Positions 35,467 to 46,245 of a stretch of DNA of 64,000 bases are shown here, one piece after another. The notes beneath the pieces are model-generated. The model was given only the letters and a program-made list of their open reading frames with translations. It was not told the DNA's origin and ran no database searches. How positions within the stretch are numbered: the first letter of the stretch is position 1; the number at the start of each line of letters is the position of its first letter. Where the stretch lies: contig JAFKAC010000056.1 in NCBI GenBank assembly GCA_025766275.1, forward strand, positions 62,001 through 126,000. The letters are read 5' to 3'. Both the position numbers and the translations under genes were made by a program. Source of the DNA: Lactarius indigo (taxonomy: Eukaryota > Basidiomycota > Agaricomycetes > Russulales > Russulaceae).

Positions 35467-37405
35467 TCAATGGACCCCGCCGCTTACGCAAACCTTTCAC
35501 TATACCTGTTCCCATACACAAACTATGCATCTCCCACCGACGACAACGAGCAGGGCTATCGCCAGTTCAAGGGCCCAATCAACGATGCTCAGGAGGTGAA
35601 GAAGGCTTCAACTGGTGGGTTTAGATCACCGCTCTCCCGCTCACGCTCGACGCGACTTCTCTCAAGGCTCTTTTACTACAAAGAAGGATGTTCGAATGAT
35701 AGACGAAGAGGCGAACTGTAGCACGATGCTGTGGCCTTCTGAGGAAAACATCATGCAGCCGTATGTTTTACCGTTGTCCCTTCCCACGCTTGCCAATGCC
35801 TCGATGAATATCCGATGGGCTCAGATGAAGGCGTCATTGTGCAATTTCGACCGTGACGCATCCCCCCCAGAGATGTGTTCGTATCTTTCTGTATGCTTCT
35901 TCCCTCATTTACCCTCTTCCGTCTGATTATCACTTCCTTAGATGCTGGTCATGGTTTGGTCGCCAGCGCGCCACAGCCGACCCAACAAAGTCGACCATCT
36001 CGACGAATGTCCGTCCAATTTCCCTCTCCCCCCAGACTCTAACGTCATGCTTGGACGTAGATATTGTGACGTGATTTCAAGATCATCCTCGATACTGTGA
36101 GCTCCACGTTGATCCCCGGTTGGCTATCCGATGCTGAACCCCTGTAGACTCTTCACAGATGTCTTGTTGATCCACTTCCCGCGGCTACCCGCTTAAAAGT
36201 GATGACATTAACATTTTTTCGTCACGCCACGATAACACTTTCGTCTTCTGTATGCCGTGTTAGATCTGTGCCATTCAGCTGCAATTCTTGACTTGGATCA
36301 CTATGTGAATCTTGCCACTGGTTCCTCCGCCGATACACCCGATGTACGTCATATTTTCTGCATTCCCCCGTCCTCTCTCATCCCTGCGGTTGTTTGGCCG
36401 TCTAGGAGAATAAAGCTGTAACAAAATATTACGGACCTCCCCGTTGTCACAGCCATCAGATCTGGGAGCGTAGGCTCTCACGCGGCGCCACTCAACTGTT
36501 CCCGGAAGGACGACGTTCTCCGGCGTCGTCACAGTCGCGCTCGCACATCTCAGGACCCGTCTGGCGAAGAAGCAAGTCCCAGACGCTGGTGATATCACCC
36601 CGCGGACACCCGGTATCATCCCACGTCCGCCCTGTGGTGGCTGGTATTGCGCATATGCTCTATCAAAAGGCCCTCTTGTCGTATGACATTCCTTTCCATT
36701 TTCTGTTGCTTGATCAACGATACCGGTACGATACAGGTCTCCGTGTCGTCGTGTTCTGATCAAGAGAGTACATGGGAGGACAGTCAGAACAAGGGTAAAA
36801 GTATGACCACGGTACGTTCTACGGTACTTCTCCTGTTAATCAAACCTTGTGTTCATCTATATTTTATTTTTTAGAACTTGATCAAAATACTGAGTAGGTT
36901 CCTTCGTTGTCCCTTTCGGACACCATTTCATGGCACCTGGTAGAGAAAAATCCGTCCATCAAGGTGGGAGACCTGGACCAGCAGTTGAAGTAAGTGTATC
37001 TACCTCGATTCAATCTGTGTCGGTTAGAGTAACAATTTTTATTCTTATTTTTTTACAGGAGGAAACTCTCGAAGATGGCGTTCAAGCGCGTGCTGAATGC
37101 TAAGAGGGCATTCAAGATGTTCAGCGCCAAGTTGTCACCAGAACTGCGGAAGAAGTGGGAAGACGAGTACACCGAAAAGGGGCTCTTTCAGTTGAAGGAG
37201 CAAATGGCGCAAGTGCGTCACCTCCCCCACTTTTCTCTCACTTTTCTCTGATCTTTTCGTGGTACAGATCGGGAGCATGCACCGTTTGGTGAGTTTCCCC
37301 TTTTATGACAATATGCGGCACTGATAGCTGATCTGATCGTGCCGACAGCGCCGGGATGAGGTGTTCATTGCCAAACGATCTCCGAGTCGTACGGTCGACC
37401 TATGC
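35467..37405 (+). pseudogene. Metacaspase (peptidase C14), copy 2, N-terminus damaged
   Basis: Parallel to copy 1 over its full length. The start codon position reads CTGAAT instead of the copy-1 ATG context, and about 25 bases encoding the first strand (ALLIGIN) are missing near 35522. The catalytic His remains (DAGHGL, about 35941); the Cys remains but its context is altered (VLDLCHSA, about 36258-36280). Right after it this copy keeps the five bases (encoding the VN of DHYVNLATGSSADTPD) that copy 1 lacks. The C-terminal exons with KMAFKRVLNAKRAFKMFSAK are nearly identical to copy 1. Probably a pseudogene. Confidence 0.75.
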
Positions 37406-37679
37406 TGTTGTTGCGCAGACTTCTTTGCTCGTGGTTCAAAACGTTTTCGTCGCTATCTTACTATTTTAAATGCCAACACTCTTTTTTTTTTTTTTTTTTT
37501 TTGGACAAGCGATGTATTAGGCAGCGAAGGATAGTAACTATGTTACCTAACAATCCTACCTAATGCGCTGATGCGAACCTCGGAGGCTCGAAAACGAGGA
37601 AAAATGCTTTGACGCACACCCGGTTGGGTAGTGTGGGACTCAAGTGCTTGGGAGGGTACCCGGTAGAACCTACTACCCA

Positions 37680-40600
37680 CTAAAAAACCACGTTTCGATT
37701 CATCCAATCTCTTGGGAGGTCACGGTGCCTCTTATGAAGTGCTCTGTGCCATGTGTTCCTCACGATGTTTATGTAATATTTTTTCCGTAGCACTTTCGTT
37801 GCTGTCGTTCTATCTTCGGATAGTCTCCTGTTGATTGTTTTGAGCCATATGCTCTCGACTTCTCTTCCCGTGTGTGATTTACCACGGATGTTTCTTTCAC
37901 ATCTCAGGGTCCAAATCAGGTAGGCTGATTCGGAGATGATGATCTTGAGCAGGCGTGTTGCTCCTGGGTCATGGCCTATGGTTGTTATCGTTCGTCCATT
38001 CTGGTCTTTTGTCTTTTGGGGTGTTTTGACGTCTAGTGTGTTACATCCTATTATTGTGCCTAGGGATAGTTCCGGCCAGGTTTCTGGGCTGTGGGGCCAC
38101 AGGTTTTTTGCTTTTTCCCATATGGTGCGGTTTGTTTGGTGGTCACAGGATATCAGTATGTGTTCCATTGATTCATCTTCACCACATGTCTGGCATGTGG
38201 CTCTGTCCTCGTAGTTTGGGATGTTCAGCCAGTAGCGCCCTATTTTGTGGGTTCCGTGGAGCGTCTTGTAGAGGTATTGTTGAATTTTGGGTCTTACTGG
38301 TTGTTTTCTTATGTTATTCCAGATGGATTCGTCTGTTTCTGTCGTTCCTGTTCTCTCGGTGATGTCTTGTCTTACTTTTTCTAGGTTGGTGTTTGTTGTT
38401 TTCCTTTCATTTGTGTGTGCGAGTTCTCTTATACCTCTATAGGCGATGGCTTGTGTAATTGTGGAGAGTTTTGCTCCTTGTAAGTCGAAATGGGCAGGGA
38501 TGCTCGTTTCTATGTTGTCTGTTTCCTCTTTGCTTGCTCCTTGCTTGGCTAATTGGTCACTCCTTTCATTGCCTAGGTTTCCGTTGTGTCCTTTCACCCA
38601 TTGAAATTTCGTTGGGGCTGTTCGTCTTCTCAGGAGGTACGCTGCTCTTTTGAACCATGTGCTGTTTTTGACTCCTATCCAACCTCTGTCTTCCCATTTT
38701 CTTAGGTGTGTTGTCAGGCCGTCAATCACATATTTTGAGTCGGTTATTATCTTGAGGGGTGCATAGGTTGGGGCTTTTTCCAAAGCGGCTGCGACTGCTG
38801 CTAGTTCCCCAATTTGGTTTGATTGGGTTTTACCTGGGATTCTCAGTGCTAGGTTATGTTCGCTTCCTTCTTCAAACCATATTCCGCTTCCACACTTGGC
38901 ATTCATTTTTCCATTGTTTAGGCAGGATCTGTCTGTGTAGACCGTGATTTTTTCCTCTGGGAGGGTTATGCCTCTCGGTGGGGGTTGTCGTTCCGCTGGT
39001 ATGTTGGTTATTCTGTCTGTGTTTACAAAAATTCTGAAGCAGTCTGAGAGATTGGTTTTTTCCGTTACGGATGGGTTGAAGGTGGTTCCTTGTTCTTCAT
39101 CACTGTCTTCTTGTGCTTGTTGGCTATTTTGGATCCGTGATCTTGGATGTGTCAGGTAGTCTTGGTTTGGTTTTCTTTTGGGGTTTAGTTTTGGTGTTAT
39201 TCTGTCTATTCTTTTTTGCGCTTCTAAGGCGCAGCGTTGTGGATTTTCGCATCCATTTTCTCTATCTTTTGAGCAGTCAGTGCAGTGGCACGAGAAGACT
39301 GGGTGATGTAATCCTCTTTCGTATGTTCCTTTGAGTCTGTCTGTTATTGTTAGCAGGTCTCTGATTTTTGTCGACTTATGGTTATGTTTCAGGCATCTTG
39401 ATTGCGGGTTCTGAGGGATCGTTTTTTCTATTCCTAGGTGTTGCCAGGCTGGTAGCTGTTCTCTGAGTTCTCGGGAGAGGTTTATTGGTGCGAAGGCTGC
39501 ATTGTATTTCTTTGCTGTTTTGATCATGCGTAGGGTGTCATCGCCTAGGCGTATTGCTTTCCTTCCTCTTGTTGGTATGTTCCATTTTTGTAGGAAGGCG
39601 TTCTGCCTTGTGTGTTCGCTTAGGTTCTTGGGGGTTGTTTCATTTATTAGGATATCCGTTATGAAGGCCCATGTTGCGCGTGTTGGTGTTATGTTCAGGT
39701 AATCCCTTAGCCAGGTTAGTTCAACCGCTTCATTTCTGGCTTTTAGGTCTAGGAGCTTGATGCCGCCTTGTTCTCTTGGTTTTTCCAGGTGGTTTAGGCT
39801 TAGACGGGGTACGTGGTCATCGTCTTCCCATATGAAGCGTTTAATTTCTTTCGTTAGTGTTTCTCTTATTTGATCCGGCATTCCTTGGGCCTTAGTTAGG
39901 AATTGGGTGCGTCCTCCAACCACTAATTGTACTATCAGGCGTTTCCCATCTAGAGTTGGGTGTAGTGATTTGAAGCGATCAAAATCGCTGCGTACTAGGT
40001 CGATTATGGGTTCCCATGGTCTTGTCTCTATTGCGTTGTTCCCAATCCATGCTCCAAGGGAGCGGATTGCTTCTCCATCTTGTGCTATGTGGACTTTTTC
40101 GTCTATTGGTTGGTCTTCTGGGTTGAGCTTGCGTGTTCGGATCATTTCTTCTCGGTGGGTCTGTGTTCCAATTGGGACTATTTCTGTCTTTTCTATATTA
40201 AATTTCACGCCTGACGCCTTGCACCACTTATCTAGTATTCGAAGGGCTTGGTCGTATCGGTCGTTGGCGCTTAGGTATAGTACTGTGTCGTCTGCAAATA
40301 GATTTACTATTAATTTTTCCTCTAGTCCCGGTATGCGGTAGCCTTTAAGGGCATTGGTGTTCCGGATTAGGCAGGCCAGGGGTTCGATGCCTATATCGAA
40401 TAGGAAGCAGGATAGGGGGTCGCCTTGTCGGACTCCTCTTGTTACTTTATAAGGTGAGCTTCGTTCTCCATTGATGATTATGGATGTGTGGGCATCTGCG
40501 TATAGTGATTTGACTGTTTTAATGAATAGTTCTGGCATATTAAACGCTTCTAGGGTTTTCCACAGGTATTTGTGTGTTATTTTGTCGTACGCTTTCTCTT

Positions 40601-42575
40601 GGTCTAGGGCAATAACTGCTCCATTTCTTTCTGAGACTTCCGCAAATTTTGTCATGATTCTCGTGAGTCGTATGTGGTCGAAAATTGATCTGCCTGGGAT
40701 GAAGCCTGCTTGGTCTTTATGGATGATCTGTTTCGCTGATTCGATCAGTTGGAGGGAGAGTGCCTTGGTGAGTAGTTTGTAGTCCGTGTTTAATAGTGTG
40801 ATCGGTCTATAGTTTTCGATTAGGGTTGTATCCTTTTTCTTGTATATTGGGCACATCCAACCGTCCGCGAAGAAGGTTCCTTGGGCTATGCCATGGTTTT
40901 GTATGTCTTGGAAAATGTGGGTGAGTGTCTTTGTTATGTCGAACCCTGGTCTGTCTTCTTCTTCCATTTGGTCGAACCTGATTTTGAGTTCTTTCCATAG
41001 TTCGTATGGGCAGCCATCGAGGCCTGAGGCTGATCCATTTTTTGCTCGCCTTAGAGCTTCTACAACGTATTTCTCAGATATTTCTCTGTTGAGGTTTGAG
41101 TCCTCTGGTTTCAGGAATTTTTGGTTTTCCAGGATTTCTCTCATTATTTCTGTTATATTATCTTCTACTTCTGTGTTTTGTTCTGTGTCTACTTCTTCGT
41201 ACTGAAGTGTTTCGTGGTGTCTTTTTGCAAGCTCCGCCATTCTGTCTGATCTTATTTCGTACTGCTGTGGGGATGTGTTGGGTATTTTCAGCTGTGTTAT
41301 GGCATCTCTCGTTTTCCTTGGTTTGCTGAGATTGGACCATATACCCCCGATTCTTTCTCCGTGTAGGGCAATTTTTGCTTTTATCCTTTCTCTGTGGTTG
41401 TGGCTGATGACTTTTTCTAGGTATTCCATTTCGTTTGCTAGGATTGCTTCATGTAATTGTAGGTCTCCGTTTTTCTCAAAATTTGGGTTTTTTGTTGTTT
41501 CTTCTCGGTCTTTGGCGAGTTGTTTTATTTTTGTTCTGCATCTGTGGTGTTTGATTTTAGCTCCGTAGGCTGCCCACTTTGTCACGTCTATTTTGAATTC
41601 CTTCCAAAGTGTCTGTGGGTTATTGGTGTTCGTTCTTTCGGTGTATCCTCTGTGGATGTTTTCTATGTTGTTTTGTAGGTCGATTCCTCTTTTTTCCACC
41701 TTTTTTATGAAGTCTTTGTCTTTTAGGATTTTGAGGGGGCATGTCCATCTCCCGTCCCCTATATAGGGGGCATCTTTTGGGGCGTATTTGACTGTTACCA
41801 TCCAATGGTCCGTGGGAACTGGGGTTGGGCCTATTGTCCAGTCGAAGGTGAATTTCGCTTTGTTTTTTGATACATAAATTCTGTCTAATCGGGATTTTAT
41901 TGGTGTTCCATTTATTGTGGCTCGGTACGTGTATTCCCTCGATTTGGGAAAGGTGTGTCTCCATTGGTCCTGTATTCCCATGTTTAGTCTGAAGCTTCTA
42001 AAGGCATCTATCGCGCCGGCGTGGTCGTGTTTGGGTGGCACTCTGTCTATGGGTTCTTCTGTTAGGTTAAAGTCTCCTAGGATGAAGTCTGGTTTTCGGA
42101 ATTGTTTTCTCGTCCATTCTTCCTCTAGTTTTTCCCAGAAAGTCTGGTGCTCGCTTCTTCTGTTTGGGGCGTAGAGATTTATGAGTATGGTTTCTTCGTT
42201 GTTCTTCCATGTGAGTATAATTGCTGATGCTCTTCCTTTTATCAGTTCGTGGGTTTTGATTTTTTTGGTGTCTACTAGGTCTTTGTTGAGTATAAAAGCT
42301 ACTCCCGCTGACGTTCGAGGGTTATTTTCTGGTTGGGAGTTTAGGATGTGTAGCCTCTTCCCGAAGGCTTTATGTAGAGCTTCAGTGTTCTGTTCATCTA
42401 GGTGGGTTTCTTGGGCCGCCAGTATGGCTATGCGTTCATTTCTCATTGTCGTATTTATCTCTGACCATTTTCCAAAGGAGGTCTGGTTTTCTGTGTTAAC
42501 GTGGAGGCCATTTAAGTTGAGTGAGCCTATTTTAATGTTTGTTCTTTTCCTTAAACCTTTTTTTCCAGGTGTCAT
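37680..42575 (-). CDS. LINE ORF2: endonuclease - reverse transcriptase - RNase H
   Basis: One uninterrupted 1631-codon frame from ATG at 42575. Residues ~14-240 are an apurinic-like (EEP) endonuclease with SLNLNG, AAQETHL, GDFNLT, SRLDRIYVS and PTDHWMV, i.e. the Asn, Glu, Asp and His catalytic positions. Residues ~480-850 are the reverse transcriptase, with YRPITLLNTDYKLLTKAL near 588, QAGFIPGRSIFDH, ALDQEKAYD and the catalytic FADDTVLYL near 755. Residues ~1205-1340 are an RNase H domain (VYTDRSCLNNG, IITDSKYVIDGL, HNGNLGNERSDQLAK). A Cys/His motif (CQTCGEDESMEHILISCDH, near 1458) follows. The domain order with RNase H fits the fungal Tad1 group. It would nick target DNA and prime cDNA synthesis there. 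It starts 526 bases after the ORF1 stop. Confidence 0.95.
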   Translation of the reverse strand: MTPGKKGLRKRTNIKIGSLNLNGLHVNTENQTSFGKWSEINTTMRNERIAILAAQETHLDEQNTEALHKAFGKRLHILNSQPENNPRTSAGVAFILNKDLVDTKKIKTHELIKGRASAIILTWKNNEETILINLYAPNRRSEHQTFWEKLEEEWTRKQFRKPDFILGDFNLTEEPIDRVPPKHDHAGAIDAFRSFRLNMGIQDQWRHTFPKSREYTYRATINGTPIKSRLDRIYVSKNKAKFTFDWTIGPTPVPTDHWMVTVKYAPKDAPYIGDGRWTCPLKILKDKDFIKKVEKRGIDLQNNIENIHRGYTERTNTNNPQTLWKEFKIDVTKWAAYGAKIKHHRCRTKIKQLAKDREETTKNPNFEKNGDLQLHEAILANEMEYLEKVISHNHRERIKAKIALHGERIGGIWSNLSKPRKTRDAITQLKIPNTSPQQYEIRSDRMAELAKRHHETLQYEEVDTEQNTEVEDNITEIMREILENQKFLKPEDSNLNREISEKYVVEALRRAKNGSASGLDGCPYELWKELKIRFDQMEEEDRPGFDITKTLTHIFQDIQNHGIAQGTFFADGWMCPIYKKKDTTLIENYRPITLLNTDYKLLTKALSLQLIESAKQIIHKDQAGFIPGRSIFDHIRLTRIMTKFAEVSERNGAVIALDQEKAYDKITHKYLWKTLEAFNMPELFIKTVKSLYADAHTSIIINGERSSPYKVTRGVRQGDPLSCFLFDIGIEPLACLIRNTNALKGYRIPGLEEKLIVNLFADDTVLYLSANDRYDQALRILDKWCKASGVKFNIEKTEIVPIGTQTHREEMIRTRKLNPEDQPIDEKVHIAQDGEAIRSLGAWIGNNAIETRPWEPIIDLVRSDFDRFKSLHPTLDGKRLIVQLVVGGRTQFLTKAQGMPDQIRETLTKEIKRFIWEDDDHVPRLSLNHLEKPREQGGIKLLDLKARNEAVELTWLRDYLNITPTRATWAFITDILINETTPKNLSEHTRQNAFLQKWNIPTRGRKAIRLGDDTLRMIKTAKKYNAAFAPINLSRELREQLPAWQHLGIEKTIPQNPQSRCLKHNHKSTKIRDLLTITDRLKGTYERGLHHPVFSCHCTDCSKDRENGCENPQRCALEAQKRIDRITPKLNPKRKPNQDYLTHPRSRIQNSQQAQEDSDEEQGTTFNPSVTEKTNLSDCFRIFVNTDRITNIPAERQPPPRGITLPEEKITVYTDRSCLNNGKMNAKCGSGIWFEEGSEHNLALRIPGKTQSNQIGELAAVAAALEKAPTYAPLKIITDSKYVIDGLTTHLRKWEDRGWIGVKNSTWFKRAAYLLRRRTAPTKFQWVKGHNGNLGNERSDQLAKQGASKEETDNIETSIPAHFDLQGAKLSTITQAIAYRGIRELAHTNERKTTNTNLEKVRQDITERTGTTETDESIWNNIRKQPVRPKIQQYLYKTLHGTHKIGRYWLNIPNYEDRATCQTCGEDESMEHILISCDHQTNRTIWEKAKNLWPHSPETWPELSLGTIIGCNTLDVKTPQKTKDQNGRTITTIGHDPGATRLLKIIISESAYLIWTLRCERNIRGKSHTGREVESIWLKTINRRLSEDRTTATKVLRKKYYINIVRNTWHRALHKRHRDLPRDWMNRNVVF

Positions 42576-43100
42576 GGTGTTAGGTTCTGGTGTGTTTGTG
42601 TTTTCTGCGCGTTGGTTCGCGTTTCTCGGACCGTTGGTATGACGTGTCCGGTTATGGTTGTTTGTTACTCTTCAAGAGTCGGTATGGTGTCTACCAACTT
42701 GCTCGAGGTTTCTAGGCGTGGTCTGTGGTATCATGGGAAAGTGTCGTATTGTGTGTAGGGGTGGTGGGTTCTGGTGAGGGTTGTAGTCTGGCGTTGCATC
42801 AACCCCTTCTTCTTTTCCCCTCTTTTTCCATTTTCCTCCCTTTTTTTGGAAACTTTTTTTTTTTTTTTTAAGTCTAGGTTAAGCTTATTACGGTGTGTGG
42901 GTATTGGGGGATTTTAAAGGGGGTGTGGTAGTGGGTCGGTAGAGTTATCGGGTTTGATTGGTTTGTTTTCTAAGGAGGGGACGATGGAGACGGGGAGGTT
43001 GGTATTGGTATGGTATCAGTCTGTATGGTACGTCTGTGTATTTACTACGGGTATCTGTTGTCAGTTGTCTGTTCTGGGGTTTTGCTGTGTGTGTCGGTGG

Positions 43101-44327
43101 TCAGGCGTTTCCGGGGAGGAATCCCCTTGGTGTTTGTGGTCCTCTGTTGCGCTGGCCGTTTTGGGGTTGTTCGAGCCTGTATTGGTTCATGCGGGTGGTC
43201 CTTTTCACCGTGCAGTTTCCCCCGTTCCATCCTGGGATTTGTGGGAATGGGCATAGGCCCCTAGGGTGGTCGCGACCGTGGCAGAGACTGCAGACAAAGT
43301 CTTCTTTTTTGACCCTTCCTTGTCCGTATAGCGTCGATTTATACACACGGCTTCTGAGGTATTCTCGGAGTTCTAGCCAGGTTTCAACGTCGTCGATAGC
43401 TTCACTGTTCGCGTAGATGTTGAAGTGGGGGTCTTCTTTCCCGCCTCCGCTTCTAACGTCCAGGTGGACTACTGTTACCGAATCTAGGAATTCTAGCATC
43501 TGGTTGAGTCGGTTTTGTTGTTCTTCCTTTTCAGTTGTCTTGTTAGCTAGTATTTGGAGGGTCGCACGTGAGATTGGGTCATTCCATGTTTCTATGAGAT
43601 TGTCTCCCACATGGGATGGGTTACTCGTGGTGAAACCTGCTATGGTGAAGAGGAAGTCTGGGCGTCTGACGTTTACCGGGGCTACTTCAAAGGTAATGTC
43701 TTTTGATGACCATACTCTTCTTTCTAGGAGGAACTCTGCGTCTTTCTTGGGGATATCATGTATTAGGAAGGTTATCGGGTGACGGTGGCCTCTTCCTCTC
43801 GGGGCGTTTCTGTCTCTGATTGGGGCTGCTACTGCAGCTGATGTCGCTCCTGTGATTTCTTTAGCTGCTGCTAGTAGCATCTTCGCTATGTTCGAGTGGT
43901 TGGGTTGGTAGTTGACTTCTGTGTCAAATGGGTGTGCTAGGACTTTCCCTGTGGGGAGATCTAGCCAATTCTGTATTTGTGTGTTGTCAAGGTCTGTGAG
44001 AAGCGTCATTGGGTTCCCTTCGTGGATTTCTGGCATCGGGCCTTCGGTGTACCGGTCTAGGGGGTTGGTGGGTATGTTGGCTGGGTTTCCTCCTAGGGAT
44101 CTCTCTGACGTCGCCATTAGGCGTGCTAGTGTTTTTGCATTTTCTTGCTCGTCCACTTCTGTTGTCACGTCGTCCTTCCTTGTGTCAGAGTTTGGGTTTT
44201 CTTTGTTGTTGTTCTGCGGTGCTTCGGGCTGGTTGCTTGGGGAATCATTGTACCACCTTCTGCTGTTGGCCGGGGTTGGTGTGCTCGTTTGTTCGGCAGG
44301 GCGTGAGGCATCTTCGTCTACTGCCAT
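43101..44327 (-). CDS. LINE ORF1: nucleic-acid-binding zinc-knuckle protein
   Basis: 408 codons from ATG at 44327. There is a disordered acidic start, a central region with LDNTQIQNWLDLPTGKVLAH and ITFLIHDIPKKDAEFLLERR (an RRM-like fold common in LINE ORF1), and a C-terminal CX2CX4HX4C knuckle (CSLCHGRDHPRGLC). It would coat the element RNA. The frame is open upstream of this ATG through basic text (AQKRRKLQ). An ATG at 44719 opens another segment with GQKRKRTNG that leads into the same protein only if the G-homopolymers around 44522-44531 change length by one or two bases. The true N-terminus may therefore be ~130 residues longer, with a homopolymer frameshift. Confidence 0.85.
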   Translation of the reverse strand: MAVDEDASRPAEQTSTPTPANSRRWYNDSPSNQPEAPQNNNKENPNSDTRKDDVTTEVDEQENAKTLARLMATSERSLGGNPANIPTNPLDRYTEGPMPEIHEGNPMTLLTDLDNTQIQNWLDLPTGKVLAHPFDTEVNYQPNHSNIAKMLLAAAKEITGATSAAVAAPIRDRNAPRGRGHRHPITFLIHDIPKKDAEFLLERRVWSSKDITFEVAPVNVRRPDFLFTIAGFTTSNPSHVGDNLIETWNDPISRATLQILANKTTEKEEQQNRLNQMLEFLDSVTVVHLDVRSGGGKEDPHFNIYANSEAIDDVETWLELREYLRSRVYKSTLYGQGRVKKEDFVCSLCHGRDHPRGLCPFPQIPGWNGGNCTVKRTTRMNQYRLEQPQNGQRNRGPQTPRGFLPGNA

Positions 44328-44856
44328 CTCTTGTTCTTGGTTTGGCTGTTGGACGCTCCGTTCTTCCTGGGTTTGGCTCTGGAGTTTTCTTCTCTTCTGG
44401 GCTTCGCTTATCAGGGATGGTTGAGGTGGGGCTGAGTGTTCCCTGTTAAATCTAGGGAGGTTGTATACGGGGAGGGGGTCTCTGTGGGGGGGGGTATCAT
44501 GGGGTGGGTTGTCTTGTCTGTGGGGGGGGGGTTTTCGGTTGCGTTTGTGGGAGGGTTGTTTTCTTACCTCTGGGGGGGGGGCGGCTCGTCTTCTTGGGGG
44601 TCTTGGGGGGCTCCATTGGTGCGTTTTCGTTTTTGTCCTGGGGTGTTCCTGTTGTTGCCGCTTGGGCTTGCTGGCTGGGATTGCTGTGTTTGGACCGGGG
44701 TTGTGTATGAGGCTAGCATCTGGAGGGGGGCGTTCGCCATCAGGGGGGTTGGGCGGGGTTGGGCTTGTGTAGGTGGTATGTGGTAGTGTGTGGGGGGGAC
44801 TGCTAGTGCTCGGGGAGGCTGACGTGTCTGTGCTTGACAGTTGTCGGGTTGCTTCT

Positions 44857-45629
44857 TGTTACGGACGCTCTATTTTCGCCTTATTTTTCTGTATTTTTAC
44901 GGATTTATTTGGTAAAGATATGAGACTCCAACGTTGTGTCAACACATCCAAGTCCTTATTATTAGATATGATAAGATGGTTAGTCACGTGATGCCAACAT
45001 GTGCACCCACAAGCACGTGACCCTGGGATAGTAACTTCCTTATCGGATGTTACCTCTTTAGGTCACCTTCCTCATTAGCACTGTAGTTTCTCATTGGACG
45101 ATAAGCAGGGAAGGTTCTAGATGGTTCTAGACTACGTTATCATAGGGTCATGACTCATAGATAAGGACACGTCATCATTCTGTCAGCGTTAATGACTGTG
45201 CATCAGTCAGCACAATAGATAACGCTATTATTAGATACGACGCGTCAGCGTCTGACTCATTACTATTACACTCACCTTTAGTAACAAGGTTTATAGTAAT
45301 TCGAACTCAGCCGCAGCATAGTATATAGACCCTCATGTAGCGTCCTGAGTGGAACCAACTTGTCCTCTTGGTTCTCCACTCAGGTGCGTATTCTCTTGTA
45401 CTTCCCTTACCTCTCCAATGTTAACTTGTCCTCTTGGTTCTCCACTCAGCGTGCCACTGCGTGATCACCTGACCTTTGGTCTTGCATAAAGACCTCACGT
45501 GTGTCTACCCTCCGCAGTGACTGTACGTTCGGCGCGTGACTTGTCTCCGTGCTAGGCTTGGGTGTACTACCAGTTCAGTTCACTTACCCTTTTCTTGGTC
45601 TAGTTGTCGCGATAAGTCATACCGCTACA
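44857..45629 (+). repeat. Solo LTR nested in the LINE 5' region
   Basis: The 773-base segment begins TGTTACGGACGC and ends CGCTACA (TG...CA) and is bounded by CTTCT on both sides (44852-44856 and 45630-45634). Its composition is mixed, unlike the G/T-homopolymer-rich LINE leader on either side. It has a TATA-like GTATATAG (45321-45328) followed by a hairpin (45345-45383), and a 27 bp direct repeat at 45357-45383 and 45423-45449, consistent with an LTR promoter and R region in + orientation. The TGTTACG start matches the termini of the other LTRs here read on their coding strand. No internal retroelement region remains, so it is a solo LTR. Confidence 0.8.
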
Positions 45630-45634
45630 CTTCT

Positions 45635-46245
45635 GTTTATTTGTTTATTCTTGGCTTGGTTTCTTTCGGTTGTGATCGTGCGTTCTCATTTATTCATTCG
45701 TTCGTGTCTGGAGATTTGTTAGGTGTTTTTTTTTTTGGGGGGGCTTTCTTCTTCTCTCTCTCCTTCCGTTTTTTCGTTTTCGTTTTTCGTTTTTTTTTTT
45801 TTTTTGGGGAGGGGGTTGACTCTTTGTATATGTAGGTTGTACATGTATCTTAGTATAGGGGGTTTCTATAGAACGTGGGTGGTCTCGTGTTTCGTTCGTT
45901 GTGTGTTATTTTCGTGTTTGGGTTGCTGTTTTGTGGAGGTTCTCGGGTGTTGCTGTGCGTGTGTGTTGGGTGCGGCGGTGTTGTATGTCTGGTGTTGGTT
46001 TTCACTCTTTTTCATAGTTCTTTCTTTGACGTTATTTCTTTCTCTTTTTTGGGGGGGGTTCTTTCACTTATATTTGTTTGGGCGTTGCGAAGAGAGGGTT
46101 TTCTCTTCTTTTTGGGGGGGGTTCGGTGGTGTCTCTCCGTGGGTGCAGTTGTCTATAAGTTGTGTTTTTGCAGCCCATCCTTGCCCACGCAGAGCGTGGG
46201 AACACCTTTGCCACATGGTGGTTACGGTTCAAGGTCCCCCCTAAA
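45635..46245 (-). other. LINE 5' leader (distal part)
   Basis: On + it is T- and G-homopolymer-rich (A/C-rich on the sense strand), like the part at 44450-44850. No protein recognised. Probably 5' UTR with an internal promoter. Confidence 0.6.

Larger units (their letters stand above)
37482..46245 (-). mobile_element. Full-length non-LTR retrotransposon (Tad1-like LINE)
   Basis: The element is on the minus strand. Its 3' poly(A) is the run of 21 T at 37482-37502 and its 5' end is at 46245. It is flanked by a perfect 15 bp duplication, TAAATGCCAACACTC, at 37467-37481 and 46246-46260. The unoccupied site is recognisable in the homologous flank of metacaspase copy 1 (about 29955-29970). It carries ORF1 (zinc-knuckle protein) and ORF2 (endonuclease, reverse transcriptase, RNase H). 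The 1.9 kb 5' region contains a nested solo LTR (44857-45629). Full ORF2, long poly(A) and identical target duplications indicate recent insertion. Confidence 0.93.

Noticed and set aside
37936..44991. Many + strand open frames opposite the LINE ORFs, several over 100 codons
   Set aside because: They are antisense shadows of a 1631-codon frame with clear endonuclease, RT and RNase H motifs; their composition is Cys/Leu/Phe-rich with no motif.
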